NCBI GenBank assembly: GCA_022925895.1
Contig: JAKSYS010000604.1
Span: forward strand, 1 to 38,709
Direction of reading: 5' to 3'
Origin: Fragilaria crotonensis
Lineage: Eukaryota; Bacillariophyta; Fragilariophyceae; Fragilariales; Fragilariaceae
DNA: 38,709 nucleotides
Positions 22,901 to 33,660 of this stretch are shown one piece after another. A model generated the notes under the pieces. That model was given only the letters and a program-made list of their open reading frames with translations, was not told where the DNA came from and searched no databases. The first letter of the stretch is position 1, and each line of letters begins with the position of its first letter. A program made the translations under genes and the position numbers.

Positions 22901-25900
22901 TGATGGGAAGTTTCGTCAAGGCATCATAGCCACCCTTCCAAGTAAGTACATAGTGATTGTGCGTGCGAAGTGGTTCAATGGTGCAATATGAATTTATTCG
23001 CTAATTGCCATGCTGTTCAGCCCCTCGCTTCGGCCATGCTCCTTACACCTTAATGGCTATGAGACCCGAGCGCTTCCTCTACGCCCAATATCATGCAGGA
23101 AGTAGGTTGGTGGAGCAAGGGGAGGATCGAAATTCCTTCCTTCTCCCCACAAGTATTACGAGACCAGCGCTATTGTTGGAGCCTATCGTCGCCAACGCCT
23201 TGTGCGAAGCCGATAATCCAGGGGAGTCGACCATTCTCCTGCGCGCTGTAATTGAGAGGTTTGGTAGGAAGGTTGGTTCTTTTCCGCATGGCGATGACGA
23301 AGGAATTGGAGTTAACGGGACAGGGCTGACTCAACAAGTTATAGAGATGCTTTCTGCCTATGGATTGAAACATCCTGCGTCGTGGTTGCTAACGGGAACT
23401 ACCCGATTCGAGAGAGACTCGCCAAGCAAGGTGTTGCCATCTTGGATACCTGTGTCCACAAAATCGGTTGCAGCACTGAATCCTGATGCTCAACTTCATG
23501 TTATTTCCAACGGTGATCAATACTTTATGGACTATGTTAAGTCGCCTGATAACAACATGGCGTCGACTTTGCCGCGACCTAGCGACCCCTCCTCGGTCTT
23601 CAGTCGCGAGCTTGCAAAGACTGCAATGATGAAGGGGGACGTTGCTGGTGCTCTCAAGCTTCTCGATTTGGCTGGTACTGAAGCGTCGGAGAACGCGATG
23701 CTTCATTTAGTTCTCGCTATGCAGGCGGATCCGTTTGCGGATGTGACTCCTGCCTTAAAGGCTCTATGCGGTCTTGGTGAGGACGGCCGGTCATCGTCCA
23801 GCCGAAGTTCCGCTAGTTCAATTGCCGCGTTAGCGCTGGATCTTCGAACACGGCAGCAAAAGGGCGAAATGAAGGTGACCAACGGGCAAATCCCAAAGAT
23901 GAGCGACGAATTATGTCGTAGATGGATGCCGCAGCTCGCACCTTCGGTGCAGCGCAGCCAGCGAGCCCAGAGAGTTCGCCAGCGCCTACTGGGTGAGGAA
24001 GCGATTGATAAAGCTGTCACACGCAAGCTTGAGGGCGTCGAACAAGACACTAAATGGAACAACCCCTGTAATGAAACGAAACACGTTTGGAATGAAGGTC
24101 CATTCAAGAACAAGGAGAACTTGTTGTTACTTGATCGCATTGAGGATTGGCTAGGGCGGAAGCGACCTGGAATTCTAGGAAAAGAGGGCGCTGAGATCGC
24201 TCTGGAACGTGGTGAGAAAACGCTTGCTGACATTCTGAACCGAGCTGATTACGACGACGATAGTTTTGGAGTCGTCGAGGACGAGCTCGGTGATGGCAAT
24301 GGTTGGATCGATCACATCGGGGGAAGGCAGAACAGATGATGACAATCTTTCTGCTTACTTCCGTATGTCGGAGGGAGCCGACGAGGACAGCGCATGGAGG
24401 GCCGACGGGCTGGTTGATTTGACGAAGTATCAAAACAAGATCAAGATTATCAATCATGATATCATTAAGCTGCAAGAAACGACATCAAGTGTTGACGAGG
24501 GCGAAGCTGGCAAGGTTCGACTCCTTTACGATATTGTCTTTGACGAACCGCAAGATGACTCTCCAGCTGGTTTTTTAATTGAGGTGCCCAGGGGAGGAAG
24601 TTGTGATGTGGGAATTCTTCACGGCCCGATCCAGGATTCGAGAAAGCGCTGCACGTTGGAATTCTGGTTCCATGTTCCTCACGCAGACGAAGTTGTAGAG
24701 GAAATCATCTTGGCTCGTCGTTGTGTCACCAAGGCTGGGGATGACCTGTCGAAGCTTTGCGTGGCTTCAGACAGAGAGAGTGCTCTTTGGGAACTCGCGC
24801 TGTTGCCTACCGGAGAACTTGAGTTCCGATCAAGCGGTGGGACTATTCTCAACTCATCAGATGGTGGCGACGAGGGTGATTTTGGGGCGAAGAACTCGGA
24901 CATGATGGGGGGACTTCAATGATGATGATAGCGTCACGGAAATCGGTGTGCATGGTGAAATCTCCTGGCAGCGAGCTGATGGCGGCGGTGGATGGAATCA
25001 TGTATGTCTCATCTTTTCGTCCAAATCTCAGGAGGATATGTGCGAATGCTCGGTAACTATGCTGATGAAAGGCTCCCGCGTCGCTTCGACAATTGCAAGG
25101 ATTGTCCCGCCCGGGTTAGAAGGGGACGAGCTGGAGGACAGTACGGCGATTGATGGCGTTATGGTGAAGTCTGTCCTCCTTTTTGGATTGAACTCAGTTG
25201 GAAACCTCAGATTCACTGAGATTCGTATCTGGAGTTGTGTGAGACACGAAGACGATATCAAGATGATGATGTATGAATACCTACGTGCGGCAGAGACAAA
25301 GAAAAAGTTCAAGGTAAAGATCAGAAAGAAGGGGGAATCAGAGAAGCCGGCGGCAAGTGAAGGAGCTGGCAAATTACTGGCCCCTCCCAAATCAGGCACA
25401 GGTCGGCTTCCACCACCGCGCAGCAGAGAAGACAGCGACAGGCCTAGAGGATTACTACTCCCTCCACGATCGCGCCGCGACAAAGAGGCAGAACAAGGTT
25501 TTGAATCTGTTCGAAATTCCGCGAAGGCTGATGATGTGTTTGATTTTATACCGCGATTGGAGGTCGACTCGCCTACAGCGGCGAAGCGCGAACTGGAAAA
25601 GAAGCCTTCGCGCGTGGCTCCTTTCGAGCGAATAGCTGAGGAGACAATACAGAATAGCCTAGATGTTGATGCCAGTGGATTTCCCACATTCCCGAAATCC
25701 GCCGCCCAGATTACGCCCTCACCTGGAGGCGCTGGTGCGTCTGACCCTTGGGACCCGGCAGGATCCTTCTTTGCGACACCTTCCGCCGCAACACCGGTTT
25801 CAAAGAGCATAATGAAAAAGGACGTGCCAAAAGGTATTCGGCTCAAATCGGAAACAGAGGATGGTTCTGGCAGCTCAGGGACTCCCGAGTCATCGTTTGG

Positions 25901-27127
25901 TATCACGACGGAGGTCGTGAGATCAGCAATTCCTCTTTCTCGTCAACTTGTCAACTTCGAAGCAGTCCGGCTGCCGCCTTGGTCCGCGCCCCCGCGACAA
26001 GACATTTTGGAGGCAATCGCGGTGGCCTTGCACGTGATGTCGTATCCGACCGTGCTGAAAATGGTCGATTCGGTGTCGGTAGCGTGGCGATTTGTGGCGC
26101 TGATAAGACAGTTGTGTATAAGTATGACCGCTCGCCACCAGGCAAGGTATACCCGATTGGTGCATCTGGCGCTATTATGAGCGACGAAATGGATAATCAA
26201 GGAAGCGAGTATCTATGTTGCTTCCTTGCCAAGGACAAACGCATGGTCGTGTTCGAGCTGACGACAAAGACCGTGGTGGTTGAACTTCAAATGACAACAA
26301 AACTGAATTACTGGAGGTATCTGCCTCCCCAAGCACACGGACACACTTTGGTCTTTACACTTATTACCCCAGTTGGAGGATTTCATTGGATCCCTCTGGA
26401 CGAGTCGCCGCGACCTCGTCAAGTGTGGAAACGAGGACCTAATCTTCAGGGCAAGAAGATTGTCGCTTATGAGGAAGGCGGCAGCAATGGCAAGCCCGGC
26501 GCTGACGCCCGGTCGACGGTGGCCCTGCTCTTGGTATCTGCTGCATCGTCTGGAACTCCACTCGAGGCCTGGCTGATGCCAGTAGCCGGTGACTCACGCC
26601 CAGTTTGTGTTTCAAGTAACCTTTTGGGGGCTGCTTTATTCCGTCCGTATCAACTGTCCGACGCGTTCTTGCCGCTAATGGTGACGGCGGACAATATGAA
26701 CGAGAAGGAAGTTATTCTGGAGGTCCAACCTCTCGTTTCTTCATTATCAGCAAGTTCGCTAGGAGTTGGTGATGTGCTTACGTGTGCCATCGTTGACCAA
26801 CGACGAGTTCGTAAGGTGAACCTGACACCCCCGACGTTGGCAATGGGAACGTGGCCTGAAGTGTTCATTTGCTGTATTGAAAACTTGGTGGTGGCAACCC
26901 TGAGACGCAAGGGACTAGTGGTCGCATATGAGTTCCGAGATGGAGATCTTGTCCTCATTCGTCAAGAGCTTGTCTCACACTACGTCGTGGATGCTGGATT
27001 GCGGCCTGGTGTAAAGGAAGGGGAAGCTGAGGTGGTTCTTCTCCTCTCCCACAGAGATAATCCTCGCGACGGAGAAGTGGTTTCTTTTATGATTGAATAC
27101 AACCGTGCCCAAGGGGCTTCTCGTTGA
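19915..27127 (+). CDS. Giant beta-propeller / helical / ConA-like scaffold protein
   Basis: This is a predicted protein of about 2,370 residues. ATG 19915 opens MDPQLADKLKKVRRKMDDKR, a basic coiled-coil-like start, followed by an acidic Ser-rich linker (SDSSSDEEEDHV). Residues about 170-900 look like a WD/beta-propeller (LAIAMQDGTVSVWTYE is a clear WD strand). About 1010-1450 is helical and solenoid-like. About 1470-1750 resembles a ConA/LamG jelly roll (TLEFWFHVPH, then NHVCLIFSS, then FTEIRIWS). A basic, Pro/Ser-rich linker follows, then a second propeller-like part (GVGSVAICGADKTVVYKYD). Propeller plus solenoid recalls coat or tethering proteins, but no BEACH, Sec or Vps signature is seen, so function is unknown. 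One GT-AG intron lies at 22942-23020. Frame changes occur near 19978-20000, at a G5 (24319-24323), a G6 (24907-24912) and a C5 (25989-25993). Near 19978 a 59-nt GTGAGG...GCAG intron would also restore frame. Confidence 0.75.
22942..23020 (+). other. 79-bp GT-AG intron in the large gene
   Basis: Donor GTAAGTAC and acceptor TGCTGTTCAG flank a segment with an in-frame stop. Removing 22942-23020 joins codon phase 1 exactly: ATLP, then Thr formed across the junction, then PRFGHAPYT. The two long frames on either side become one reading frame. Confidence 0.85.
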
Positions 27128-27216
27128 TCCATAAATTTGTCGGTGAGTGAGACTGTAATGATCTAAATTTTCACTTAAAGTAAACATTACTGAATTTGTC
27201 TAAGTCTAACATTTGC

Positions 27217-27907
27217 TTAGGAAATGGCACAACAGCCTTTCAATGCTGCGTTGCCTGCGTCAGCGCCGATAGGTGTGGAGCCCGCCTCAGGTGTGAGAGT
27301 GGAAATCATGGAACGAGCGTTGCCGGTCGAAGAAATTGTGAGACCGGCGGTCGTGTCGTTGGAACCAATGGTGCCCCTAGCAGTGGAACGACTGGGAGTT
27401 TCTTCCTCATCATGTGTATTGTCCTCCGGAAATTCTGGTGGACGAGGCTGAGTCATGGCGAGCATCTCTTTCATGGCGTCGTCTGAGATACTTCTGAGCA
27501 CAATGAGAAATTCGGTCACTTGGGTCACGTTGGAAGCGTGCTCCGTTGTCTCGTCATAGCGAAGCAAGTAATCCATACTGGACAACAGCTGAGCCTTGGC
27601 AACTTCTTTGGCTTGCTCAACCTCAATTGCCTGGGTGAAAACAAGGCTCTGAAGAACAAAAACCAAATACTCCTGCTGTCCTTGATCAATGCTGGCCCAC
27701 ACAGCAATAAAGCTCTGTTTCTGAATAACTGCGAAATGTAGATGATTGGACAAAATCGTGTGAGTGACACAAGAATAACTCGGCAGGGCACAATAGTGGA
27801 GTGCAGACCTGTGAACGAATCTGAATCTGATACGAATTGGAAGGGGTTGCTAGCCAACACTCACCGTCAAGGACATTGATAGACTGATTGGATTGGGCTC
27901 TGATCAT
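27217..27907 (-). CDS. Small spliced protein with C-terminal CaaX box
   Basis: I do not recognise the family. The minimal model has exon 1 at 27907-27865 (ATG start, 14 codons plus one base), an intron at 27864-27729 with GTGAGT donor and TTTCGCAG acceptor, and exon 2 at 27728-27217, giving 184 residues. The protein is helical (VIQKQSFIAVWASIDQGQQE, then EVEQAKEVAKAQLLSSMDYL), then Pro/Thr/Ser-rich and probably disordered. It ends Cys-Cys-Ala-Ile-Ser, a CaaX box with Ser last, which in known proteins favours farnesylation, so membrane attachment is likely. It converges on the large gene with 89 bp between stop codons. Upstream exons are possible (27986-27865 in a second frame, and one ending at a GTGAGT donor at 28086), which would make the protein longer if a 1-nt indel lies near 27890. 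Confidence 0.65.
27729..27864 (-). other. 136-bp GT-AG intron in the CaaX-protein gene
   Basis: On the minus strand the donor is G|GTGAGTGTTGG at 27864 and the acceptor TTTCGCAG ends at 27729. Splicing joins phase 1 (Asp, then Val formed across the junction, then IQKQSF). Confidence 0.75.
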
Positions 27908-28536
27908 CTTTGATCACGACACGATGTTTGTGGATAATGGCAGTAGCGAAATAATTTGTGAGATGAAATCGGGACGAGCTGTGGTCCTGCACAAAAATGA
28001 CCGTGGAATCACGATGGAGTATGCAGATATGCACATACATATGTGTCACATATGCGTACAGGTCATGTATAACACTTTGTACTCACTTGCTCCAACGTCA
28101 CGTCACGATTATTGGCTTTAACGGTGTTTTCACACGATGACACGGATGCAGCAGAGCTTCTTGTGTGAAATACTGCAACATTGTTGCCCGGAATTGGCTG
28201 CAGGGCTGAGGTCTGCATGGCAACGAATCAAGAGTTTTATGAGATGGCCATGTGGACTGTCAAAAGTGAAATGAAGTAAACGCAATGTACACGACAAGCG
28301 GTGGTTCGATTTGAGTCTTGCATCGTGTCGAACGGAACGTTCTTGATGCACTTGAGAGGCGTTCGGGAAGGGAAGTGGCCACGACTTATCAAGCAGCCAC
28401 TCGCGATCGGAGAAGTCGCCGCAACACCCTGAGGATGTTCTTGGCTTCCTACTGTACTTGCTACATATGGTAGAGTTTTGAAGTTCAATAGAGCACTCCG
28501 GTACATTCCTAGTCTAATATCTAAAGTTTTGGACAA
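27908..28536 (-). other. Possible upstream exons of the CaaX-protein gene
   Basis: Coding-like minus-strand pieces lie upstream. Segment 27986-27865 reads DHSSSRFHLTNYFATAIIHK after a GCAG acceptor. A piece ending at 28087 reads ENTVKANNRDVTLEQ before a GTGAGTAC donor (intron 28086-27987, 100 bp, phase 0). A frame of about 85-99 codons, down to 28237 from ATG 28506 (or TTG 28536), starts MYRSALLNFKTLPYVASTVG, resembling a mitochondrial presequence. Joining them to exon 2 needs a 1-nt change near 27890, so this is a hypothesis only. Confidence 0.3.
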
Positions 28537-30180
28537 CTCGTAGTATTATGTACGAACTGGCCACGCCGCTCAAACCCAATTCGGAGTATTGCAGTACGTG
28601 TACTCCCTTCCCCTTCCAATATGGCCTGTTACCACATTACCACCACCCTTCGCGATGAAAACATGGCCTATCAGCTATCAGCTCTTCCTGAAAGGTGATG
28701 TCTTTTTTGCCTTCAAGAAAACGCGTCATAGAAAACGAAGAAACGTTTTAACCCTTCCTTTATCAATTCGTCATCCGAAACGTTCGCCAACATTAGTTTC
28801 ACGCTTCACCCTCTCATCATCGTTGAACTTGTGTTACCTTTCTGTTCCTCTCCATAAGTTCCACCAACAGAAAGCTGCTTCTCCCTGCCCGTCATTTTAA
28901 CTGGCTGCCTTGTGGTTTCCGTTGCGACTCCCCTCCACGTGACTGCGTATATGACGCCCAAGGTATAGCGTCTTCACTCGCGTGAGCGTTCTCTCAGATC
29001 CTCCAAAAGACGCCGTCAGGATATTCTCGTGAATGACGGCAAATGATCACAATGAGAATAACCATGAGTGTGGTCAGCAGGTGTTCAACAATCAGGCCCA
29101 ATATTTAAAGGATCGTGATTCGTTATACGAAAATGGAATCCTCGGACACCACAAGCGAGGCCGCTGGATGGATTGGAGTTCTTGTACACCGCCGCCGACG
29201 AAGCACAATTTTCCAGAAAAGCAACCTCGTGAGGGACGATACTTGTCAGAAGTCGCATGCTTATGAGACGCATTGAGCATTGAAAATGATACTTCAAAGG
29301 GAGCAGTAGCGTTTCAACGAATCATAACGCTCTTGATCTCGTACGATTACTGGGCCACCAAAAAATATTGTTCGTATAGTGGATGTAGCACAATCGTGAA
29401 AATAGGAACTCATCATTCGAGTTGACCTACCAGTACCATCCTGCCCTTGGTGGCGATGACGCCTCGTCGTCCACTCATGGACCAATCATCGATGTACTGC
29501 GTACTCGGAGTACAGTACTCAGGAGCCCAGGAGTGCTCTTACTCGGAGTACAAGTATTTGGTACTGTAGTACCTTGAACCAACGAAAAGTGATCTAAAGC
29601 TTCGGAGTATTCTCTTTTCTGCAATCCAAACCCTTCCATTGGTCAGGCTCGCAGTTGCTTCACGGGTGTGGCATTTTGTCGGTCGCACAGCTTGAAGCTT
29701 GAACGCACGGGACAATTGGAGATACTCCAACACATTTTCTTCAATCCAGCCGCGTTGTGACACCCTCGTGGCTTCATTCTGTCTTTTTTTTTCCGAAACA
29801 CAACATGTCAGTCACATTGACAGAACATCCACTAATCAAGCCCGCTTGTCCAACAGATCAAATCATTTGCAGTCAGAACAGCTGAAGCAATACATCTTGG
29901 GCCAGCAAAGGGATTTAAACCTCGTCTGACTATACTTTCAAGTCAATACATTGGCACAAAGTCGCGCTGCAATCTTAAGAAGTTTTCACAAACAAACCTT
30001 CGAGGATGCCTGGCGAGTCGCAGCCGGTTTGATTCCAATCTTCTTTCTCTTTTTCGTTCGGCCACTCATCGAAAGTCGAATTGGGTCAAAGGGCATCAAG
30101 ACTCAATTAAGTCTTGGGAGCAGCGTTGAAGCGGGACTTTCACGCTACAAGATACCGCCTCCGTATGTTAACCCATTGCC
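28537..30180. other. Spacer with weak ORFs and palindromic GTAC-rich repeats
   Basis: No confident gene is seen. An ATG-headed plus frame of 77 codons (29033-29266, starting MTANDHNENNHECGQQVFNN, hydrophilic) is the best candidate small gene, but nothing supports it beyond openness. TACTCGGAGTAC palindromes recur at about 29501-29515 and 29539-29555, with half-sites near 28580 and 29602. Confidence 0.3.
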
Positions 30181-30635
30181 TGGAATAACTCATCTTACTA
30201 TCAAAATCATCGGTGTACGGATAACAAGTCATTATGATGCTTGCATCCGTCACCACATCAATGGATATCAGCACTGAGACTGTACCTACAGAAACAGAAG
30301 ATATGGGATGATGACACTTGGAATCTCATCGACATGTGTTTATTTGGTCAGCATTTCCGTCAATTGCGTCTCTTGCAACGAATGTCCCATATGAAATTCG
30401 TTCATGATCAATTACCACGTGGTCTTTGTTGATTTCGACAATTGCAGAGTCAGGAAGAGGTGTTAAAACGATGTCCATGCTGCTTCGTCTCTATCAATGA
30501 CGAGGAGACTCGACCTTCTATGCGATGCGATGAACTCGTACATGGAGGTGGGAATGTCATCTATTCCAGAACTGTTGTATGTGCCCCGCGACCTGCGACT
30601 GTGAACCTTGGCTGTGAACATGATTATGTACATAG
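30160..30635 (+). pseudogene. Retroelement C-terminal fragment, copy 3
   Basis: The plus strand reads in shifting frames IKIIGVRITSHYDACIRHHI, LRLYLQKQKIWDDDTWNLID, MSHMKFVHDQLPRGL and VLKRCPCCFVSINDEE. The order (a Trp/Asp helix, then 'KFVHD.LP.G', then a CPCC motif) resembles the Cys-rich C-terminal region of the diatom non-LTR elements described above. It stops abruptly at the copia LTR, so it probably predates that insertion. Membership in exactly the same family as copies 1 and 2 is inference. Confidence 0.45.
30631..30635. other. Target-site duplication, left (CATAG)
   Basis: Five bases abutting the left LTR. They match CATGG at 38642-38646 in four of five positions. Copia integrases make 5-bp duplications. 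Confidence 0.6.
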
Positions 30636-31221
30636 AGTCGAAGTACACGGCGTGATCAAGGCTGCGTACTAGTTCGTAGAAATCCGGGTTCGGTCAAACG
30701 TAGAGTTATAAATTCTAGTGTTGTTTAACTTATAAGCTTATTTCTAGGTTTCACTTTGAAGGAACCAATTCAATCCAGGACCGATTGAATCTTGCCGATC
30801 TACTTTCGCGAAGTTAGAGGGTTGTGGGAGTGAACATTCAAAGCCTTCATCCCACTGATAAAGGCATTGAAATGTCAGCACCAACTCCGCCTTCCGAAGC
30901 AGAGTGACGATCGCAACAACTGTTGCAACATGGCCAGACTTAGCCAACATGATGAGGGACACATGTTGGAAATTAGTTAGCACATGAAGGAAATTGCAGT
31001 TGAATTGCCCAGGGTAATGTGGACAAATTGTTGTTGTAGAAAAGGAGGTTATGAGGGCGGAAAGCAGTCCGGGACAACTGTAGTTTTCGTACTGGCGATT
31101 CGCCGTATACAGTTGGCGTGAGAATCTTCGTATCCAAAGCCGGATGGGACTCAGCTGGCGGGGACGAAATTTCAACGTCAATAACGGCACAATAACAGCT
31201 GTCAGCTGCTGTACCTTGACT
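30636..31221 (-). repeat. Copia 3' LTR (left copy)
   Basis: This 586-bp sequence is repeated at 38061-38641. It begins AGTCGAAGTACACGG and ends CTTGACT on the plus strand. Relative to the other copy it carries about 16 extra bases near 30765-30782 (AATTCAATCCAGGACC-like) and scattered substitutions. It is directly preceded, in element orientation, by the polypurine tract. Confidence 0.9.
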
Positions 31222-31232
31222 CTCCCTCTCAT
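31222..31232 (-). other. Polypurine tract
   Basis: On the minus strand GAGAGGGAG lies immediately 5' of the 3' LTR, the expected position of the plus-strand primer for reverse transcription. Confidence 0.65.
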
Positions 31233-31324
31233 TCAATGAAACAAGAAATAGATTAGTGATGGTGTGGTGAAAATGTAGGACATGAACAATAAACATATGG
31301 GCTTGCAGGATAAGAGGAACACTC

Positions 31325-32906
31325 TTAAATCCACCCAACACAAGTGCGGCGGTGCCGCGTGTCATAACCTTGAGCAAGCTTTCGAATGCGTTCGAAAACT
31401 TCTCGATTGAGGCCCTTGGTAAGGTAGTCAGCCAACTGGTCAGTGGTTGCAATCTTGAGCACTTCAACATCTCCGTTGCGGACGTGGTGCCAAAGAAGTG
31501 CCATAACCAGGAAGTACTTGGTGCGATTAGTAATGCGTTGCTTGGTAGCGAGCAGCAGAGCACCATTGTTGTCTTCAAAGACTCGGCAGCGAATGGTAGA
31601 CTTGAAGTCAGGTGGCAGAGTCAATTCCTTGCAGATTTCTCAAGAAGATCACGAAGTGGCAACAGAGTCCTCATGCTTGCACTGAGAGCAGAGTACTCAG
31701 ATTCCAATGTGGACAGGGAGATCTCTGTTTGTAGTTGAGACTTCAGAGAATTGGACAACCTCAAGGGTGATGATGTAGCCGGTGCGGGACTTGGCGCTGG
31801 TGTCAGAATGATCAGGGTCACGACCATGGAGGCCAGCAAAGTCAGCATCAACATAACAATCAAGAGAGAGGTCTCCAGTGGGAGTCACAATAGTTCCTTT
31901 GTCAGCAGTGCGGTGCAAGTAGCGGACAATTGTTTTGATTGCCATGGCATGGCTCTTCTTGGGAGAATGATTGAACCTGGCAACTTGACTTACTGCAAAT
32001 GTGATGTCTGGCCTTGTGTTTGTTGACAAGTACAAGAGCATTCCAACAATAGAGCGGTAGTTCCAGAACTCATCCATGGGTTCTCCATCAGGGTCAATCC
32101 CAAGGCATGCTTGCATAGCAGGAGTGTGGTTGGGGTTGCAGTCTTGAAGTCCTGTTGCCTTGATGATCTTCTGGATCAAACCCTTTTGTGTTAGGGTGAC
32201 AGTGTTGGCAACTTCATCCTTGACAAACTTGATTCCAAGAAAATCAGTGAATGTGCCTTCACGAGTGAACTCCAAACCCAAATCAGTAAGATCCTGGAAC
32301 AGTTTGTCAAGATCCTTCTTGTTGGAGTAGGCAATCCCAAGATCATCAACATAGAGAACAATCATGATGGTCTTGCTGTACAAAGGCATGAGTCTGTGGC
32401 ACTCTGCTTCAATCCTTGGAGGAGGAGTGCTTCACGAATGTGTTGATACCAAAGGCGGGGCAACCGAGAGCCGTAGAGGCTCTTAACAAGTCGTAGGCAG
32501 GTCCTTTGGTCACTTGGCTGATCAGACTTGAAGCCTCTTGGCATGTGGATCCAGACTGGGTCAGTTAGGTTAGCTTGAACAAAGGCACTGCTGAAGTCAA
32601 TGGAGCAAGTTTGCCATCCCAATGTTAGGGACAAGACAAGGAACAATCGAACTGAACTCCAAGCAACAACTGGGGCATAGGTTTCAGGTTCTCCTTCTTC
32701 AAGGTCGCCTCGAACACAGTAGCGCGCTTTGTACTTGGTGACTTCTCCATCTGGGGATCGCTTGCGCGAAATACCCAAGTCCCTGGGAGAATCTTGGTCT
32801 TGGCTTCAAGGATACTGACTTCCTTCCAAGTCCCATTCTTCTCAAGGCTTGCCACTTCCTTAGCAGCTGCCTCCATCCACTTGGTCACATGCTCAATGTC
32901 AGCCAT
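31325..32906 (-). pseudogene. Copia reverse transcriptase and RNase H
   Basis: This region makes cDNA from the element RNA and degrades the template. RT begins KWMEAAAKEVASLEKNGTW (32906-32800), then after a frame change VTKYKARYCVRGDLEEG, YAPVVAWSSVRLFLVL, CSIDFSSAFVQANL and LVKSLYGSRLPRLWYQ. After another change near 32380 it has IVLYVDDLGIAYS, the catalytic YVDD at 32342-32353. DFLGIKFVKD, NHTPAMQACLG and YRSIVGMLLYLSTNTRPDI follow. RNase H starts LDCYVDADFAGL and, after a change near 31660, CRVFEDNNGALLLATKQRIT and DQLADYLTKGLNREVFERIR. At least three 1-nt changes split it, but key catalytic residues remain. Confidence 0.85.
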
Positions 32907-32920
32907 AGCTTGGTCAAAGC

Positions 32921-33660
32921 TCAGAGTGTCAGGATCAGATGCAGCTGCCTTGAAGGCAGTTGGGGAAAGGATGATTCCATTTTCCTCAAAGATCCAAGCA
33001 CTTGGAGAAGCAAAGTATCCATGGCCTTGGTGTTATCGTATCCAAGGCGTTGTGGTGCTGCGCGAATGCGGTTGGACCGGCGCGGAGACGTTGGTGGCGG
33101 AGGCGACTTGACTGGTTGCTCGTCACGTGGTGAGTCAAGGGCGAATGCATTGTCTGGAACAGGACTCTCCCTCGTTTCAGACATTGGGGTCTGCTCCCGA
33201 ACTGGGGAGAAGATTGGCTGATGAACTGGGGAGATCAGGGTAGCTGGGACCTTGCGTGGCGTCTCTTCCTTGGCTTGTGAGCTGGAGTGTGGACGGCGTT
33301 GCAGAGGTGAAGTTCTGATGTCTGGCGTTGGAGGAGACTGGAGAGACCGAGGATCGATAGACTGCTCCTCGTTTGAGACATCATGGGAGTTGGAGGCCTT
33401 GGGTGAGCAATGGAGAGCTTGGCAATGGCTGTGGAACAGTTGGTGTCCTGGGTGGAGCCTCAGCCAAGGGAGGAACTGGGAGTTGTTCAATTGCAACAGC
33501 TTCATCCATGGAGGCAGCAACTCTTGTTTGGTTCTCATTGATGGCTTCTGTAGCAGGAGTCCATTCGCGCTTCCTCTGTAGCATCATTGTCGTCGTCGTC
33601 ATCGAATGGGAACTGATATCTTGAGTCGCCAAACAAACGGGCCCAACGCGTTGTATTAAA
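32921..33660 (-). pseudogene. Copia integrase-RT linker
   Basis: This is a Pro/Ser/Glu-rich disordered linker between integrase and RT, in two overlapping frames (33538-32921; 33632-33381). It has SPPPPTSPRRSNRIRAAPQR near its end, a basic 'RRSNRI' stretch commonly found just before the RT of copia elements, and then DTLLLQVLGSLRK. Confidence 0.5.

Noticed and set aside
24316..24330. Programmed +1 frameshift in the giant gene
   Set aside because: It is one of four breaks in the gene, with no slippery site plus stop arrangement recognisable; homopolymer indel error is simpler.
25028..25906. 292-codon minus-strand open frame, Ser/Pro-rich
   Set aside because: Antisense to the Pro/Ser-rich linker of the giant gene; no domain and no independent context.
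28589..28900. 103-codon plus-strand ORF
   Set aside because: Composition is low-complexity and no domain or context supports it.
32794..33221. Plus-strand ORFs of 105-110 codons
   Set aside because: They lie opposite the copia RT start and linker, which have clear motifs on the minus strand.
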